Shown: positions 47,567 through 60,477, counted from the stretch's first letter. The stretch is DNA of 64,000 nt from Nyssa sinensis (GCA_008638375.1 CM018050.1:23982216-24046215); one strand, 5' to 3'. The notes: generated by a model not told the origin, from the letters alone. A program made the numbers and translations.

Positions 47567-48463
47567 CTAGAAACATTTATCTATGGTGTGACCAGAATAA
47601 CCACAATGGGTACAAATTACATCAGATTTGCCTTTCTTGTTGAACTTTGAAGCATTAGATGGCTGTCTAGATGGCTGTGCAATAGCCATGGCTTGAGAAT
47701 CAAGAGAAATTCCCACAACATTAGTTAAAGATCGCTGACTCTCTTCTTGAAGCAACAAAGAAAACACTTTTCCCATAGAAGGCAGAGGGGAAAGAAGTAG
47801 AAATTGACTTCGAATAGTTGAGTAAGAATCATTCAATCCAATCAAAAACTTCATCACATAGTCCCTTTGTTGTCTATCAAAGAGATTCTTTAGTATGACA
47901 CATGTACATTTTTCCATTATTCCACATGTACAATTAGGAATGGGATGGTAGCTAATGTATTCATCCCATAACGTTTTGAAATCACCGAAGTATTCAGTGA
48001 CTGAACTAGAACCTTGAGAAATAGAACTTAAAGATTTCTCCAAGGTAAAGACTCTAGGACCATCACTGCGAAGGTATCTTACCTTCAATTCGTCCCAAAT
48101 CTCCTTTGTTATTGAATTCATCAACCAAGAAAGGACAAGGTTATTTGCACGAAGCCATGCCATTTGAAGCCGAGAATCATTAGGACCAGGTGGAGGAAGA
48201 CTACCGTCAATAAAATGAATCTTGTTCTTCACGGTGAGTGCGATGGAGATAGATCGACTCCAAGCAATGTAATTGTCACCATTAAAAATTTCTGCCACTA
48301 GAAGCGATCCAAGATTGTCACTAGGATGGAGAAAATAAGGACTTGATGAGTCATCAGAAGGGTTAACTTCTGAGGAAGATAAAGAGGAGCTTCCGCCATA
48401 GAAGCAATATCGAGAGAAAACTGAAGCAAAAGATTGAAGACTTTGTAGCAGAATGAGGTTAAA
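47567..48463 (-). pseudogene. Gag of copia B
   Basis: The N-terminal copia gag signature is clear: FLHPSDNLGSLLVAEIFNGD and NYIAWSRSISIAL. The core follows (EIWDELKVRYLRSDGPRVF, SSSVTEYFGDFKTLWDEY), and it ends at a zinc knuckle CTHCGYSGHTIDKC (CX2CX4HX4C) near 47575. The open frame extends upstream into the LTR without an in-frame ATG after the PBS. A nearby ATG (MAEAP) is in another frame, so the start seems lost by a small indel. It would bind element RNA in the particle. Confidence 0.85.
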
Positions 48464-48475
48464 GCTCTGATACCA
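48464..48475 (-). other. PBS of copia B
   Basis: Minus strand TGGTATCAGAGC, complementary to initiator tRNA-Met, directly next to the 5' LTR. Confidence 0.93.
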
Positions 48476-48711
48476 TGTGAAATCTTGTGAATGAAAATCC
48501 AAGAACAAAGAGTTCAAGAATAGAGAGAGAACCTTGATCAATATTTATCATTCCAGAAACGTGAAAAGTTGTGTTTCTGTACTATATGTTTTCCCTTGGA
48601 TCTGCACCGTATGATGTCACGTGATACACACGGGGACTTGGTGTAACATTGCTGTTTGGCTGTTTGGGATTTCATCTCCATATCCTCAATTTGCTTTTGT
48701 ATATTCTAACA
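48476..48711 (-). repeat. 5' LTR of copia B
   Basis: 236 bp, colinear with 40450-40685 without indels by eye. PBS sequence adjoins it at 48475. Confidence 0.94.
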
Positions 48712-49022
48712 TTATATCTCATTAGTCTGAGCATGAATCTTCCTACGAATCTTCATAAAAATTTAGGGGTTCACTAATGAGAGTATGAGAAACACATTTA
48801 TCACAACGGATTGTCAAAAAATACTAATATACTGTCATGTAAAATAGACCCATTTAGAAACTTTTTAGTAAGATTCACACATATTTTACATGCAATACAT
48901 TAATGTTCCAATGTAAATGATGCAAAAAAAATATATATTTAAGTCTAATATCAATATTAGAAAATACCTTTACGATCCGATTTATAGTTCTTTGTCCGAA
49001 TGCATTAAATCCCTAATATCTA
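48712..49022. other. Intergenic, AT-rich
   Basis: Nothing recognised between copia B and the Stowaway-type MITE. Confidence 0.4.
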
Positions 49023-49271
49023 CTCCCTCCGTCCCAAAATGAAAGTCTCATTTGAGAATTCTAACTTTTTAAGAAGTATTATTTTATTATTTTGAAACTA
49101 TTTAAAATTTTCATATTGTCCTCATTTAATTGTAAACTATGTTCATATTAGGTGTAATAAAGGGTAGTTTTAAAAACTCATACATTAAAAGTATGTTGAC
49201 TTTTTAAATGAGACTCTTAAAATGAGACAGTGCAAAATAGAATAAAGAACTCTTAAAATGAGAAGAGGGAG
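49023..49271. mobile_element. Stowaway-type (Tc1/mariner) MITE
   Basis: 249 bp with the Stowaway start CTCCCTCCGTCCCAAAATG and an inverted end (GAGAAGAGGGAG). TA precedes it; the right-hand TA has become AA. It is closely similar over its length to 59664-59913. Confidence 0.82.
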
Positions 49272-50690
49272 AATCATATTTATATTAAGAACTGTCTTAA
49301 ATGATCAAGTGTGTTATTGAGGCTTGCTCATTAATAAAGCTACTGTTAGAATCTTTTACAAATGCTATACAATCCAAATCTACAGGTCTCTCAACTGTAA
49401 CACAAAAGAAAAAAGTTACGAGAGAAAATAATGAAGATAAGAACAAGAAGAGGAGTGTTGTGTTGAAGTCTGTGTAAGTTGTAATATGGTATAACCATAA
49501 TATATCTAAGTAATAAACTTCCAACGCAGAGTTAGAATAGTACTCCATGAGTCCAAACATATCTCTACTAGATAAGATAAGAATTTATCTTATTTTATCT
49601 CACTAATTAAGCCACTCACCACAAATTTTGAGTTCCAAAACAAACTTGACTTAAATTATAATAACTAATATAGCTTAAAATTATTTTTATATACATAGAA
49701 ACATTTATTAATTATTAATAATATAAAATCTTTTAACAATTTAAAAATAATAAAATTAACAATTAATACATTAGAAATAGCTATCAATATATTAAAAGTA
49801 ATAAATAAAATTTTAAATAATAAATGCAAAATAAATAAAGGTTGAAATTTAAAATATCTTGAAATTCATCCATAATATTCATGACTTCTCAATCACCACC
49901 TTAAACAACATCAAATCACCTTTATTCAATTGGTGTGACATTTTTAGTTCTCAACTATCCATTACATTTATCACCCAACAATAAAAGAAGAAAGAAGCTA
50001 TGCATTACACTATTTTCCATCATCCGGCATTATTTATGATTCCTCTCAACATCCTCTGAAATTTTTATTAGCTTCTTTACAAATTTCGAGTCCTTCCAAT
50101 TCAACGCAAACCAAACTAAACCTAACCCATCCCATGTTTGCATCCCTAGCTTTTACCTAAATATATATATATATATATATATATATAGCAGACAAAAGCA
50201 ACCAAGTGTCAAAGTCCAATTTCTTTTCAGGTTGTATCTCACATTAAATCATGAGAGAGAAACTAGATTGTGGGTCCAGATTGAAATTTTTTCTTCCGAC
50301 AGAGGGGAAAGGAGAAAGTATTTTTTATGCTATGTCATAAAGTCCGTACATATATGTGTGTATATATATATATGTATGTATATTGCAGAAAGTGGAGAAA
50401 ATATTTATGTTAGGCCCTCTGGTTTGAATCCCCTTTTCTTTCGCTTTTCTTACTCTCCTTTCTTTTTCCCTCCGATGCTGTTTGGTCTTTTCCCTCTCAC
50501 AGAGAATGAAAGCTGATGCTGCTTTTTCATTTGCTGCGAGATACCTCACTTTCTATAAAGTAAAAACTCTCTCTACAAATCTCTGCAAGGGTGTAGGAGG
50601 AGGTTTCCCTTTCACATCATCAAAAGACTATAAAATGCTTCTCAAAAGACCTCAGCTTTTATTTCCCTGTCTGCCAGTAATTTCCCATAA
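49272..50690. other. Upstream region of the PIN gene
   Basis: AT-rich non-coding sequence with an (AT)n run at 50161-50187 and a (TA)/(GT) run near 50350-50385. It probably includes the promoter and enhancers of the PIN gene, but I cannot place specific sites. Confidence 0.45.
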
Positions 50691-50691
50691 A

Positions 50692-50703
50692 TATAATATA
50701 TAG
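50692..50703 (+). promoter_or_regulatory. Candidate TATA box of the PIN gene
   Basis: TATAATATATAG lies about 30-50 bp before a CT-rich leader-like stretch (CTCTCTCTCAACACTC, from about 50740). That spacing suits a plant promoter and would give a 5' leader of about 500 nt. It is a motif match only. Confidence 0.45.
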
Positions 50704-50834
50704 CATTTCTGCTCTTCCCCACATCTCCCTCCCTAAGCACGCTCTCTCTCAACACTCACTCTCTCTCCACTCTCACTCTCTCTGTCTCCAAAACTCGCCG
50801 GAGAATCTTCTCACCTACTATTACAGGCAGTTTC

Positions 50835-50953
50835 ATGTAATTTTCAATGTTCTCTCTCCATCTTGTTAGCTAGAATCTGCTTAAAAAACTATGGAATGGG
50901 TTGATTTTGGGCTTATCCTATTCTGGGCTTTGCTGTATACCACCCATTGCTGA
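50835..50953 (+). other. Three candidate upstream ORFs in the PIN leader
   Basis: If the leader is unspliced it contains ATG-TAA (50835-50840), an 8-codon uORF (50847-50873) and a 20-codon uORF (50891-50953) before the PIN ATG. An intron from GT at 50836 to TTTCAG near 51052 would remove all or most of them, so their presence in mRNA is uncertain. Confidence 0.4.
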
Positions 50954-51249
50954 TTGCACACACTGGCCAACCTACTGGAGACTTCTGTTATCCGCGTCGG
51001 GCTGTCTTCCCGTATCTTCCCCGGCAATAGTTGAAAAATCTCAGTTTCAGGCATATCCATTTTTCTTCTTTTGAGCTGAAACTGTTTGGGTTGTTATTGA
51101 ACTATACTTTTCTCTGAGAAAACAAAAGGGAAAGTGTGAGGCAAACTCAGTTTATCTTTCATTTTCCGTAACACTCCATTTTCTCATCTGGGTATTCCTA
51201 AAAAATTCCCTAAAAACCTCATTTGAAAACAAGTCTCCCAAAAAGCAAG

Positions 51250-54200
51250 ATGATTAAGGTTTTGGACCTGTACCATGTTCTCACAGCTGTTGTTCCTCTC
51301 TATGTGGCCATGATCTTAGCCTATGGCTCAGTGAAGTGGTGGAAAATCTTCAGCCCTGACCAGTGTTCAGGGATCAACCGATTTGTGGCCCTCTTTGCAG
51401 TCCCTCTGCTTTCCTTCCACTTCATCTCCTCCAACAACCCCTATGCCATGAACTACAAGTTCATAGCTGCTGACACTCTTCAAAAAATGGTAGTCCTTTT
51501 GGTTCTAGCCATCTGGTCAAGAACCAGCTCAAGAGGCTCCCTTGAATGGTCCATCACTCTGTTTTCTCTCTCTACACTCCCCAACACTCTTGTCATGGGG
51601 ATCCCTTTATTGAAGGGCATGTACGGCGAATTCTCAGGAAGCTTAATGGTTCAAATAGTTGTCCTACAATGCATTATATGGTACACTTTAATGTTGTTCT
51701 TGTTTGAGTACAGAGGAGCTAGACTTCTCATTGCAGAACAGTTCCCGGACACTGCTGGGTCTATAATATCATTCAGAGTTGATTCTGATATAATATCTTT
51801 GGATGGTAAAGAGCCATTACAGACTGAGGCTGAGGTTGGTGAAGATGGGAAACTTCATGTAACCGTGAGAAAATCAACCAGTTCACGGTCCGAAGTCTTC
51901 TCACGGAGGTCTCATGGGCCTAATTCGGGTGTTTCATTGACGCCCCGGCCGTCAAACTTGACGAATGCAGAGATTTACTCTCTACAATCCTCAAGAAACC
52001 CGACGCCGAGGGGCTCGAGCTTTAACCACACTGATTTCTATTCAATGGTGAATGGAAAGAATGCGAGCAATGTGAGTCCGAGGCAGTCCAATTTCGGGAA
52101 CTTGGGTTTCGATGAGGAGAGTGGAGTTGGTGGGTTGGGGAACCATTCGAGAGCCAATGGAGTTTACGGGCAGGGGAATTCGGGGTACCCGGCACCGCCA
52201 AGTGCCGGTATCTTCTCTCCGGTTTCAGGGCCGGGGGCAAAGAAAAAGGCAAACGGAACAGAGAATGGGAAAGATCTTCACATGTTTGTTTGGAGCTCGA
52301 GTGCTTCGCCGGTGTCTGAGGGAGGCATTCATGTTTTCAGGGGAGGAGATTATGGAAATGATCTGAGTGGGGTGGCTCACCCAAAAGGTTTGAACAGTTT
52401 AGCTTTCACACTGTTAAGTCATGGGTTTGGTTATTTAGATTATTTTCTTAAATGTGGTGGTTGTTTTGTGTTAATGTGATTGTGCATGATCATTTGACAT
52501 ATTGTTGGAATTTTCTAATTTTCATGTAACTACATTTGTCTTGTTCAGTCTTTTTTTTTTTTTTTGAATTTGAGCTTCCTTGTCCTGTTAGTTTTGTGAA
52601 GTGGGTTTGTTTGTCTTTATCTTAATAACTTCCTCCTACTATGGACCTCTTGCTCTTATTGCTTTTTCATTGCACAAACCCCTGAATTTTTGGTTGTTTT
52701 TTGTCTTCTCTGGTGGTATACTTCCATTGATGTAATTTCTTATGTTTTATCTTATAAATTATAACTTATAACTGATGATCCAATTTACCTATGGTGTTTA
52801 GATTATGATGAATTTGGTAGAGATGCGTTTAGTTTCGGAAACAGATCGGTTCCAAATGGGGCTGCTGAACCGGAAGGGCCAGTACTCTCCAAGCTCGGTT
52901 CCAGCTCCACGGCCGATCTCCACCCCAAGATCGGTCCCGGGGAATCCAGGCCGACTTCCATGCCACCTGCCAGTGTTATGACCAGACTTATTCTGATAAT
53001 GGTGTGGCGGAAACTGATTAGGAATCCAAATACATATTCCAGCCTCTTTGGTCTTACCTGGTCTCTGGTCTCATTCAAGTATGCAAAATCAAATGACCCA
53101 CTTATTTTGAAGCAGCTTGTGTGTTGTTGTTGTTATTGTTGTTGAAGTAGCTCAATATCATACATAATCTTTGCAGGTGGAATATTGTAATGCCAGCAAT
53201 AATAGCCAAATCGATAGCCATTCTATCTGATGCTGGTCTTGGAATGGCCATGTTTAGCCTTGGTATGCAAATATTGAAACCTCATTTAAGATTTCAGTGG
53301 AAAGCTAGTAAGTGACAATGTATTTAAGGGAACTAACTGTAGTATGGAATTGCAGGTTTGTTCATGGCATTACAACCTAAAATCATTGCATGTGGGAACT
53401 CAATTGCTGTCTTTTCCATGGCTGTTCGATTCCTCACAGGTCCTGCGGTCATGGCTGCTGCCTCAATTGCCGTTGGACTGCGAGGTGTTCTGTTGCACAT
53501 TGCCATTGTTCAGGTAAAATATAGAAGCATGTGGTTAACTGCATTTTGTGCAGCCCATAAGATGAACCACCTTGTGATTTCTTTGTTTAGTGGTTTTTGA
53601 TGTCCTTGTTATTTTGAAATTTCAGGCGGCTCTTCCACAAGGAATTGTCCCTTTTGTCTTTGCCAAGGAATACAATGTTCATCCTGACATACTTAGCACT
53701 GGGTTAGAACACATTACTATATATCTTATTCCTAACGTTTTCATCTACTGAACACTGGATTTGAACCCAAAAACATTCCGATCTTATTTCTAGCATTTCA
53801 ATATGTTGAATTGCATATATCTAGATATATAGTAGTACACATGTATGACCATGTATATTTTTCACTATGTTTGCATTCTCATGCTTGCGACATTGTGTGA
53901 ACGAAGATAGTGCCTGCGCGACTTATGCCTTGGGATGTCTTAATACATGTTTTCTTTCATCTCATTGCTTTTGTGATGACAAAAGTGCTGGAGTTATCAA
54001 GCCTGAGAATGCAAGTTTGGCTTCACTTTGTACAATAATAAAGTCACATGTTATGTCTGCTATCAGTTTACCTCTCCTAGCAAGCACCTGCATAAGCGGG
54101 AGTAAAGCTGGGTAATGCCCCTTTTAGATTGTATTGTAGCATGCGCTGTAAGTGTTGTATTGGTCCCAATTATATTTTAAGTCTTAAATGAGTGCTAGAT

Positions 54201-54413
54201 TCTTTAAGCATGCAAAGTCTTTTGAAGCTGTATACAGAATGATGAATTGTACTGTGAATAAATACATACATACTGATATTGAATGGAGCATGGTAATTTG
54301 TTTCACTATTTTATATTGATGTTTTTTTTTTTTAAATTGGTTGCAGGGTCATATTTGGGATGTTAATAGCTTTGCCTATTACTTTAGTTTACTACATCTT
54401 GCTGGGGCTTTGA
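51250..54413 (+). CDS. PIN1-like: PIN-FORMED auxin efflux carrier, PIN1-like
   Basis: Six exons: 51250-52387, 52802-53078, 53177-53262, 53356-53513, 53626-53702 and 54347-54413. All introns are GT-AG, and the joined 1803 nt give 600 aa, the usual PIN1 size and exon number. The start [10 protein letters not shown] is chosen because the in-frame TTG upstream is not a likely start. Residues 1-155 form the N-terminal membrane bundle ([36 protein letters not shown]). Residues 160-435 form the long hydrophilic loop with TPRPS (231), TPRGS (252) and SPRQS (276). The C-terminal bundle starts at [11 protein letters not shown] and has NPNTY (454) and [19 protein letters not shown]. It exports auxin across the plasma membrane with polar localisation. 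Loop motifs such as [16 protein letters not shown] suggest PIN1 rather than PIN3. The coding sequence looks intact. Confidence 0.96.
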
Positions 54414-57400
54414 AGATGAAGCACTAAAGTGTCTGCTTAGAGTACTAGTCACAATAGATCTGACCCTTTTGGCTTGGTTTCTTTGGATTCTAACAGAACA
54501 TAGAATCTCAAGAACTTAATAGACAGAGAAAAGATGGTAGAAAGAGAAAGGGAGGTTGAAGACAAGTCCTCTTCACACAATGGTGATAGAGGGAAAAGAA
54601 TGAAGAATTGTAGTATGATCATTGGAAAGTAGATTTTGTTGTCTTTTTCTGAACCTTGTTCTCTTTTGCTTTTGTTCTTTTGAGGAAGAAAGTGAAAGGC
54701 TTGTTTGTAGTTGGCGATACCACTGCCCTTTTTTTTGTTTCTTGTTTTTTTTTTTTTTAACCTTTTTGGAGAGGTCAAAAGGATTTTAGATGACTTCTGA
54801 AAAACGTGCTTCTCAAGAAGAAAGAGGACAACCAAACAGTGCTTTTGTTTTCAGCCTCAGGACTTGGATTTAAAGTATGAATGGTACTAGCCATCATTTT
54901 ACTCGGTGTTCATATTTTTCAAATTTGTGTATATTTCATTGCTGGAAGAAAATGTATGTCATAGGTTTTACTAGGATGTGGTTGGCAAATTGGCATTTGC
55001 TTTTGTTGCTTTCTTCAGTTTATGGTTGAAGTACTTGTTGATTTTACAATGGTGTCACACTGAGGGTGTGCCTAACAAACAGTTCTTGGACATATAAACA
55101 GGGGAGAGAGTACCACTTTAATAGTTTAAATTTTTGAATTGAACGATAAGGGTGTATCTGGAATTATATTTATCAAGCAGTGTTTGGTTGTCGGTGAAAC
55201 ACTGCTTATAATTAAGGTAAGAAAATTGCTTCCACATTAAGGGCTCATTTAAGGAGTTAACACGAGATATTTGTTACTGCAAGATCAAAAAATGGTTGAA
55301 TTTACATAATTTTACACTTAGATTTTTGCAATTTCAACCCATGGCCTCCAAATCAAAATGGAGCTGTCTTATTGTACCGTTAAGATCTACCCACAATTTA
55401 AAAGTTTAGGATAGGATAGAGTGTTAATCTGTTTTATGCAACATAATATTATGTTTAGTACTGGGAATGATATTGGCAATTTTAACTTTACATTTGATAA
55501 GCAGATTTTGAAATGGAATGGTCATTCTTAATTTTATTTCATTACTAGTGTTTAGTAATACTATTTTATTTCATTACTGTGTTTAGTAATACTAAAAACG
55601 TTGGAATAGACATTCTATTAGAAATATTATTTCTACGTGATATGAGATTAACATTCTTTCTCAAAATCTAAGAAATGTTATTTCATTCATGGAGGAAAGA
55701 AAATTATATAAACACACCCACACACACATATATATGATGTATATGATATTCTTAAAAAATATTTTCATAAATATACAAAAATATTTTATATTGATTGAAT
55801 TGTTTTAAATAATTGAAGTTTTGAAACTATTTCATTCCACTCCATTTAATTGTTTTAATCAAACACTAAAATGTAATCACGGTCTAATTTTGTGTATGTT
55901 GTCAAACAAATGAATAGAATAATAGTCTTTTTTTTTTTTTAATTTCATTTTTGAACCTATTTTATTGCATTTCATTCTGGATTCTAGTAAGTGTACCTTA
56001 AATGTGCGTTTCCATCCTTAATTTTAGGGAAATGTTATTCATACTCCCATATGTTGACTTGCGTTCTAAGATATTAATTTTTTTAATGGTTAATATTTAA
56101 AGGCGGAGTGGGAATGGGCTGGTCTTAATTTTAAATTTTTTTTTTTGCCAATTTGTCCTCATTTTTTGAAAATTTAAGTGTGTGTTTACTTTAATTTAAT
56201 GAATTTTAATAATAGGTGTTTTGAAGTTCAAAATGGACATTTTTTTTTATTAATATAAATTAGGTCTTTAGTTGAATTTATCAAGGCTGACTTATGATAA
56301 TTTGAGGTTTAAAACGAAAATTTTAAAAAATATATTGACAACTTACTTCAATAGAAAAAAAAATTAGTATCAAAGTGGCGAGTTTAGAGAATGTTGTTTA
56401 AGATTTTATTTATTTTTTTATTTTTTTATTTTTAGGTATAAAATATAATTGAATGAAATATTTATAGGGTCTTTTTTTAAAAATAAGAATTAATTTTTAT
56501 ATTTTTATTTCTAATTAAATGATGCCGTTGATATATCTAAATTTTAAGGTCTCATCTATGAGTAAGACCTAATGCCTTATGGAAGAACGGTGCTGGACCT
56601 TATAAATTGTACTTTTAAAAATTATAATAAAATTAAAAGGAATATTTTCATTAAACGTTTGAAAGAGACTTTTTTTAGTTATATTTTTTCAATCACTCGT
56701 ACGAATAAAGGATGTTGGATGAGAACAAAAGGTGTATAATTAAAGTGATAGTAATCAATTTTATATGTCAAATCAAAGCTTTTTAAAGAGTCGTGTACTA
56801 ATGGAGCTACTACTTTTTATCACAATTCCTGATAGCATTTGATTTATTTAGACAATCTCAAAAAAGAAAAACAGAAAAAAGAAAAAAAGTGAGCTATTGG
56901 TTCCCCTTACATAGAGCTTTTGAAAACAAATGTCGACGTAGTCTGAATTATTGGTTGTGTTTGAAAAGTGATTTATATATAATTTTTTGATTTTTTTTAA
57001 AATTTTATAATTAATTTTTTAAAAATTATAAAAATACTATTTATAGCGATAATCTAAATTATAAAAATTATAAAAAAAATTAAAATTAATAATTTACTAA
57101 ACAGCGTATCCACGTTCTAAAATTCAAAATCTGTTTTTGAAAACTTAATCCAAACAAAACCATGTTTGGATGGAATAATTTTGTGTAAATAAAAAGTGTG
57201 TAAAAATTCTAAAAGAGTGCTATCAAAATCTCCCTTTCACATATTTTCTGAATAAAATGAAAATTTGAGAAAATGAAAAAGAAATGAGCTTTTAAGTCTA
57301 TTTTTTCAATTCATTTAAAAGTGAATGATTTAGAGTGAATACAAATTCATTTCTTGGTTTTTTTAAAGAAGAAATTTTAAACTTATGACATTTAACAATA

Positions 57401-57940
57401 AAATGTGGGTAATTAATAAATATTATGTGTTGTGTGTGTGTGTATATTATCTCTACTAATAGGTCCGATAAAAATAAAAAAAACTTTTTCTTCTAAACAT
57501 TCAAACACGTAAGAGTCTCTTTTTTTTTTTTTCTTTTTTGAAATGTCTTATGTTGTGAAATTATTATATTAATCCATTTTACTAATTTGATATGAACGTA
57601 AGTAACTCATGTGAACTTTTGTAAGTTTTATTTTTTAGTTAAATGTAAAAATATTTAGAGTAATGCTGTTAACCAAATTTTATATCTTAAATAACGTTAC
57701 AATGATTTATTGATAAATCATTAAATAATATGTCTAATAAATCACTAAGAATTTTCTGCCATTTTATTTGAGTTACAAAAGTTTCAGAAATTTAATATTA
57801 TTGGAGTATTTAATATTTGTCTCCTTAACAAATGAAATTTTCAAAGTGTATCATTAATATGGGATAGAGAGAAGATTTATGCCATCTTATAATACCTATA
57901 TGTCTATATCTATATATATATATATACATATTTATACAAT
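54414..57940. other. 3' UTR of PIN and intergenic AT-rich DNA
   Basis: The first several hundred bases probably include the PIN 3' UTR; I see no decisive polyadenylation signal. Beyond about 55000 the sequence is AT-rich without recognised genes. Confidence 0.45.
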
Positions 57941-58210
57941 AATTGAAGAGTGTGAACTTAAATATTATTAGTGTATGCACGCACTTACACTGCTGTGAAG
58001 AAATAAATTCACTATTAATTATATAAAAAATGAGTACTTGTACTATTCGAATAAGGACGTCAGTCCTTATTACACCTAATTGAAGAGTCCGAACTTAGAT
58101 ATTATTGTGTATGCACACACACACTACTACGAAGAAATAAATTACATATTAATTATGTAAAAAATGAGTACTTGTGCTATTCTAAAAGGACGTTAGTCCT
58201 TATTACAGCT
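57941..58210. repeat. Tandem duplication of about 135 bp
   Basis: Units 57941-58077 and 58078-58210 both start AATTGAAGAGT and contain AAAAAATGAGTACTTGT. Each ends in a small palindrome, AAGGACGTCAGTCCTT or AAGGACGTTAGTCCTT. The copies differ by substitutions and small indels. Confidence 0.8.
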
Positions 58211-58909
58211 AATTAGGATTAATAAAGCATATATATTTTTTCATCATTTTAAATTATAAAAAGTTATCCGTATTTTGAGGTAAAGCATGCCCTTTATACC
58301 AGACAATTTTATAGAATATCGAACAAAGGATCAGATGAAATAATAATTCGTCCTTTCGCTCACAACCCGCAAAAGTTTATGATGATAGTAATTAATTAAA
58401 AAGTTTATCACGGTACTGATTAATTTAAAAAAGACATTTTAATTAATCTAAGCAACACAAGTCTCAATCAAAGCAGACAACTCCTTCTGTTATTACTTAT
58501 TAATTTCAAGTGGTTTTACCTTTTTATGTTTTTTCCATCCATCAAAAACAGTCAATTGTACTATTAAAAGCAAATCAGCATGATTTGATCTTAGGGAATG
58601 AAATGATTAAAAACAGCTCTTGCTTTTTCATTTCCTTTTCACACTCTGCATGGAATTTGCCACCTAAGTCACAACCCATTCTTTAAAGCTTTAATTTAGT
58701 TTTTGCTTTTAATAAGTTTGAATTGTTTGGTTGGTTCCATATTAAACTAGAAGTGTACTTAGGTTGTTGGATGATTTACACCACCAATTTAAGTTTTATA
58801 ATGTTAATCTCACATGATAAGAGTAGTGGATTCATGTGGAAACCTTGAATTGTACTACTTTTTAGAAAAGGAGCACATGAAACAATGCTTCAGCTGCAAA
58901 AGAAGCATG

Positions 58910-58943
<34 letters not shown>

Positions 58944-59663
58944 TTTTTTTAAAAAAAAAAAGAATTTGAAAAAGCTTTCTCCCACATTACAACTTAAGTA
59001 AAGTTTGAGAGATTATTTATATTTTATATACTTCACCTCTTGAATTGGGTTAATACAAATGATATGGGAAAACTAACCCGCACACCGATTGAAAAATTAG
59101 GATCTGATTAAAAAATCAATTAATCGGACGTGTTACACATCCAAGTCTCACACATAAAAGTGGCAAAAGTGTGAATAATATTGATTTTAAATTATTTGAT
59201 TTATAAACTTTTTTTGCTTAATTTAAAGCAACAGAGAAAAGCTTGATAATTTGAAAGGATCACAGTTTATCTACCAAGGATCTATAGTACATTAGTTAAA
59301 GCAGTAATTATTACTAGCAATTCTAATGGGATGTTACTCCTTCCTTCCGTAATGACATTTTTAACTCCTCAGCCCTTGGCTAACTTACTTGGGTCAGGGA
59401 AATCATGAGGCCTGACCCAGTTACAATATGGGCAACTCAATCCAGGTCCATTTTGTTTACCCGTGGTCAGAGGTTGACCACATGGCATGGACCCAGACTC
59501 CGACCCAGGCCCTTGTCTTGTCCCTTTCCAGAATTATCTCCAAATTGTTTCTGCCCAGATAAAGCCCAGTAGGTGGGCTTGGGCTTTGCCTCCCTTATTT
59601 ATATACACAGGCATTATATAGACACACACACACACACACATATACGATATACATACACAAATA
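58211..59663. other. Intergenic
   Basis: AT-rich with an (AT)15 run at 58911-58941. A less AT-rich island at about 59350-59590 (GGGTCAGG, CTGACCCAG, GTTGACCACATGG words) has no recognised product. Confidence 0.4.
58911..58941. repeat. (AT)n microsatellite
   Basis: About 15 uninterrupted TA dinucleotides. Confidence 0.9.
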
Positions 59664-59913
59664 CTCCCTCTGTTCCAAAATAAAAAACCCATTTGGGAAT
59701 TCCAACTTTTTAAGAAGTAATATTTTATTATTTTGAAACTATTTAAATTTTTCATATTGCCCTCATTTAATTGTAAATTATGTTCACATTAAGTGTAATA
59801 AATGATAGTTTTGAAAATTCATAAGTTAAAAGTACGTTGACTTTTTAAATGAGACTCTTAAAATGGGACATTCTAAAATGGAATAAAGGAGTCTTAAAAT
59901 GAGACAGAGAGAG
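59664..59913. mobile_element. Stowaway-type MITE, second copy
   Basis: 250 bp, CTCCCTCTGTTCCAAAATA to TGAGACAGAGAGAG, flanked by TA on both sides (59662-59663, 59914-59915). Same family and same orientation as 49023-49271. Confidence 0.85.
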
Positions 59914-60477
59914 TAATATATATACACACACACACACACGTGTATAGGATTCTTGAGTTTCAAATTTGAGATAGATATTTTGTTATGATTTTTACATCGC
60001 ATTATTTTAAGAAAGTTATAACATCTTCAGGTGCATGAATATGTGATCTATAAGTATTTTCACGATTACATAAAATTAATTATTTAAATAATAATTTTAT
60101 AAATGATATCCCATGATTGCAATTAAGTTGTTATAAGTAGTTGCTTTGCATTATAAGGAGGTGATCACTTTCCACAACTTAATTAGAATAAGATAACGGA
60201 TTGAGTATTAATATGTTGTAACCCCTAGGGCCACAGGTATGATATCTTTTTTCTTAACATCTAGAAGCTATTGGTTTTATTATAAGGTTGAAAAGCAAAA
60301 TCTAATGCATGATGCAACATTGCCCATAAATAGGTTTGGATTTTTATTTTCTGAATTTGACATTAGTTAATTCAGACTGATTATAGTTTCAATGCATGAA
60401 TGTATGTTGTTAGTTGTTATAGGATGTTTATCTTTATGTTGAGTGGTGAGTTTTTGCATGTTATATGTATTAGTAAC
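59914..60477. other. Intergenic, AT-rich
   Basis: Nothing recognised before G3. Confidence 0.4.

Larger units (their letters stand above)
40450..48711 (-). mobile_element. Ty1/copia element with nested solo LTR (copia B)
   Basis: Minus-strand element spanning 8262 bp, of which 3367 bp is a later insertion. It has 236-bp LTRs at 40450-40685 and 48476-48711 with about 12 differences (5%), and a tRNA-Met PBS just inside the higher-coordinate LTR. A purine tract (AAGGGAGGG) abuts the other LTR, and the flanks are nearly identical (CTATA and TTATA). Gag, protease, integrase, RT and RNase H are present in copia order, with frame breaks. Confidence 0.95.

Noticed and set aside
52022..53078. Antisense and shifted ORFs over the PIN exons
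   Set aside because: Shadows of PIN coding bias; no motifs of their own.
59350..59590. GC-richer island as a possible gene
   Set aside because: No ORF with motifs, no splice pattern; left as unexplained intergenic DNA.
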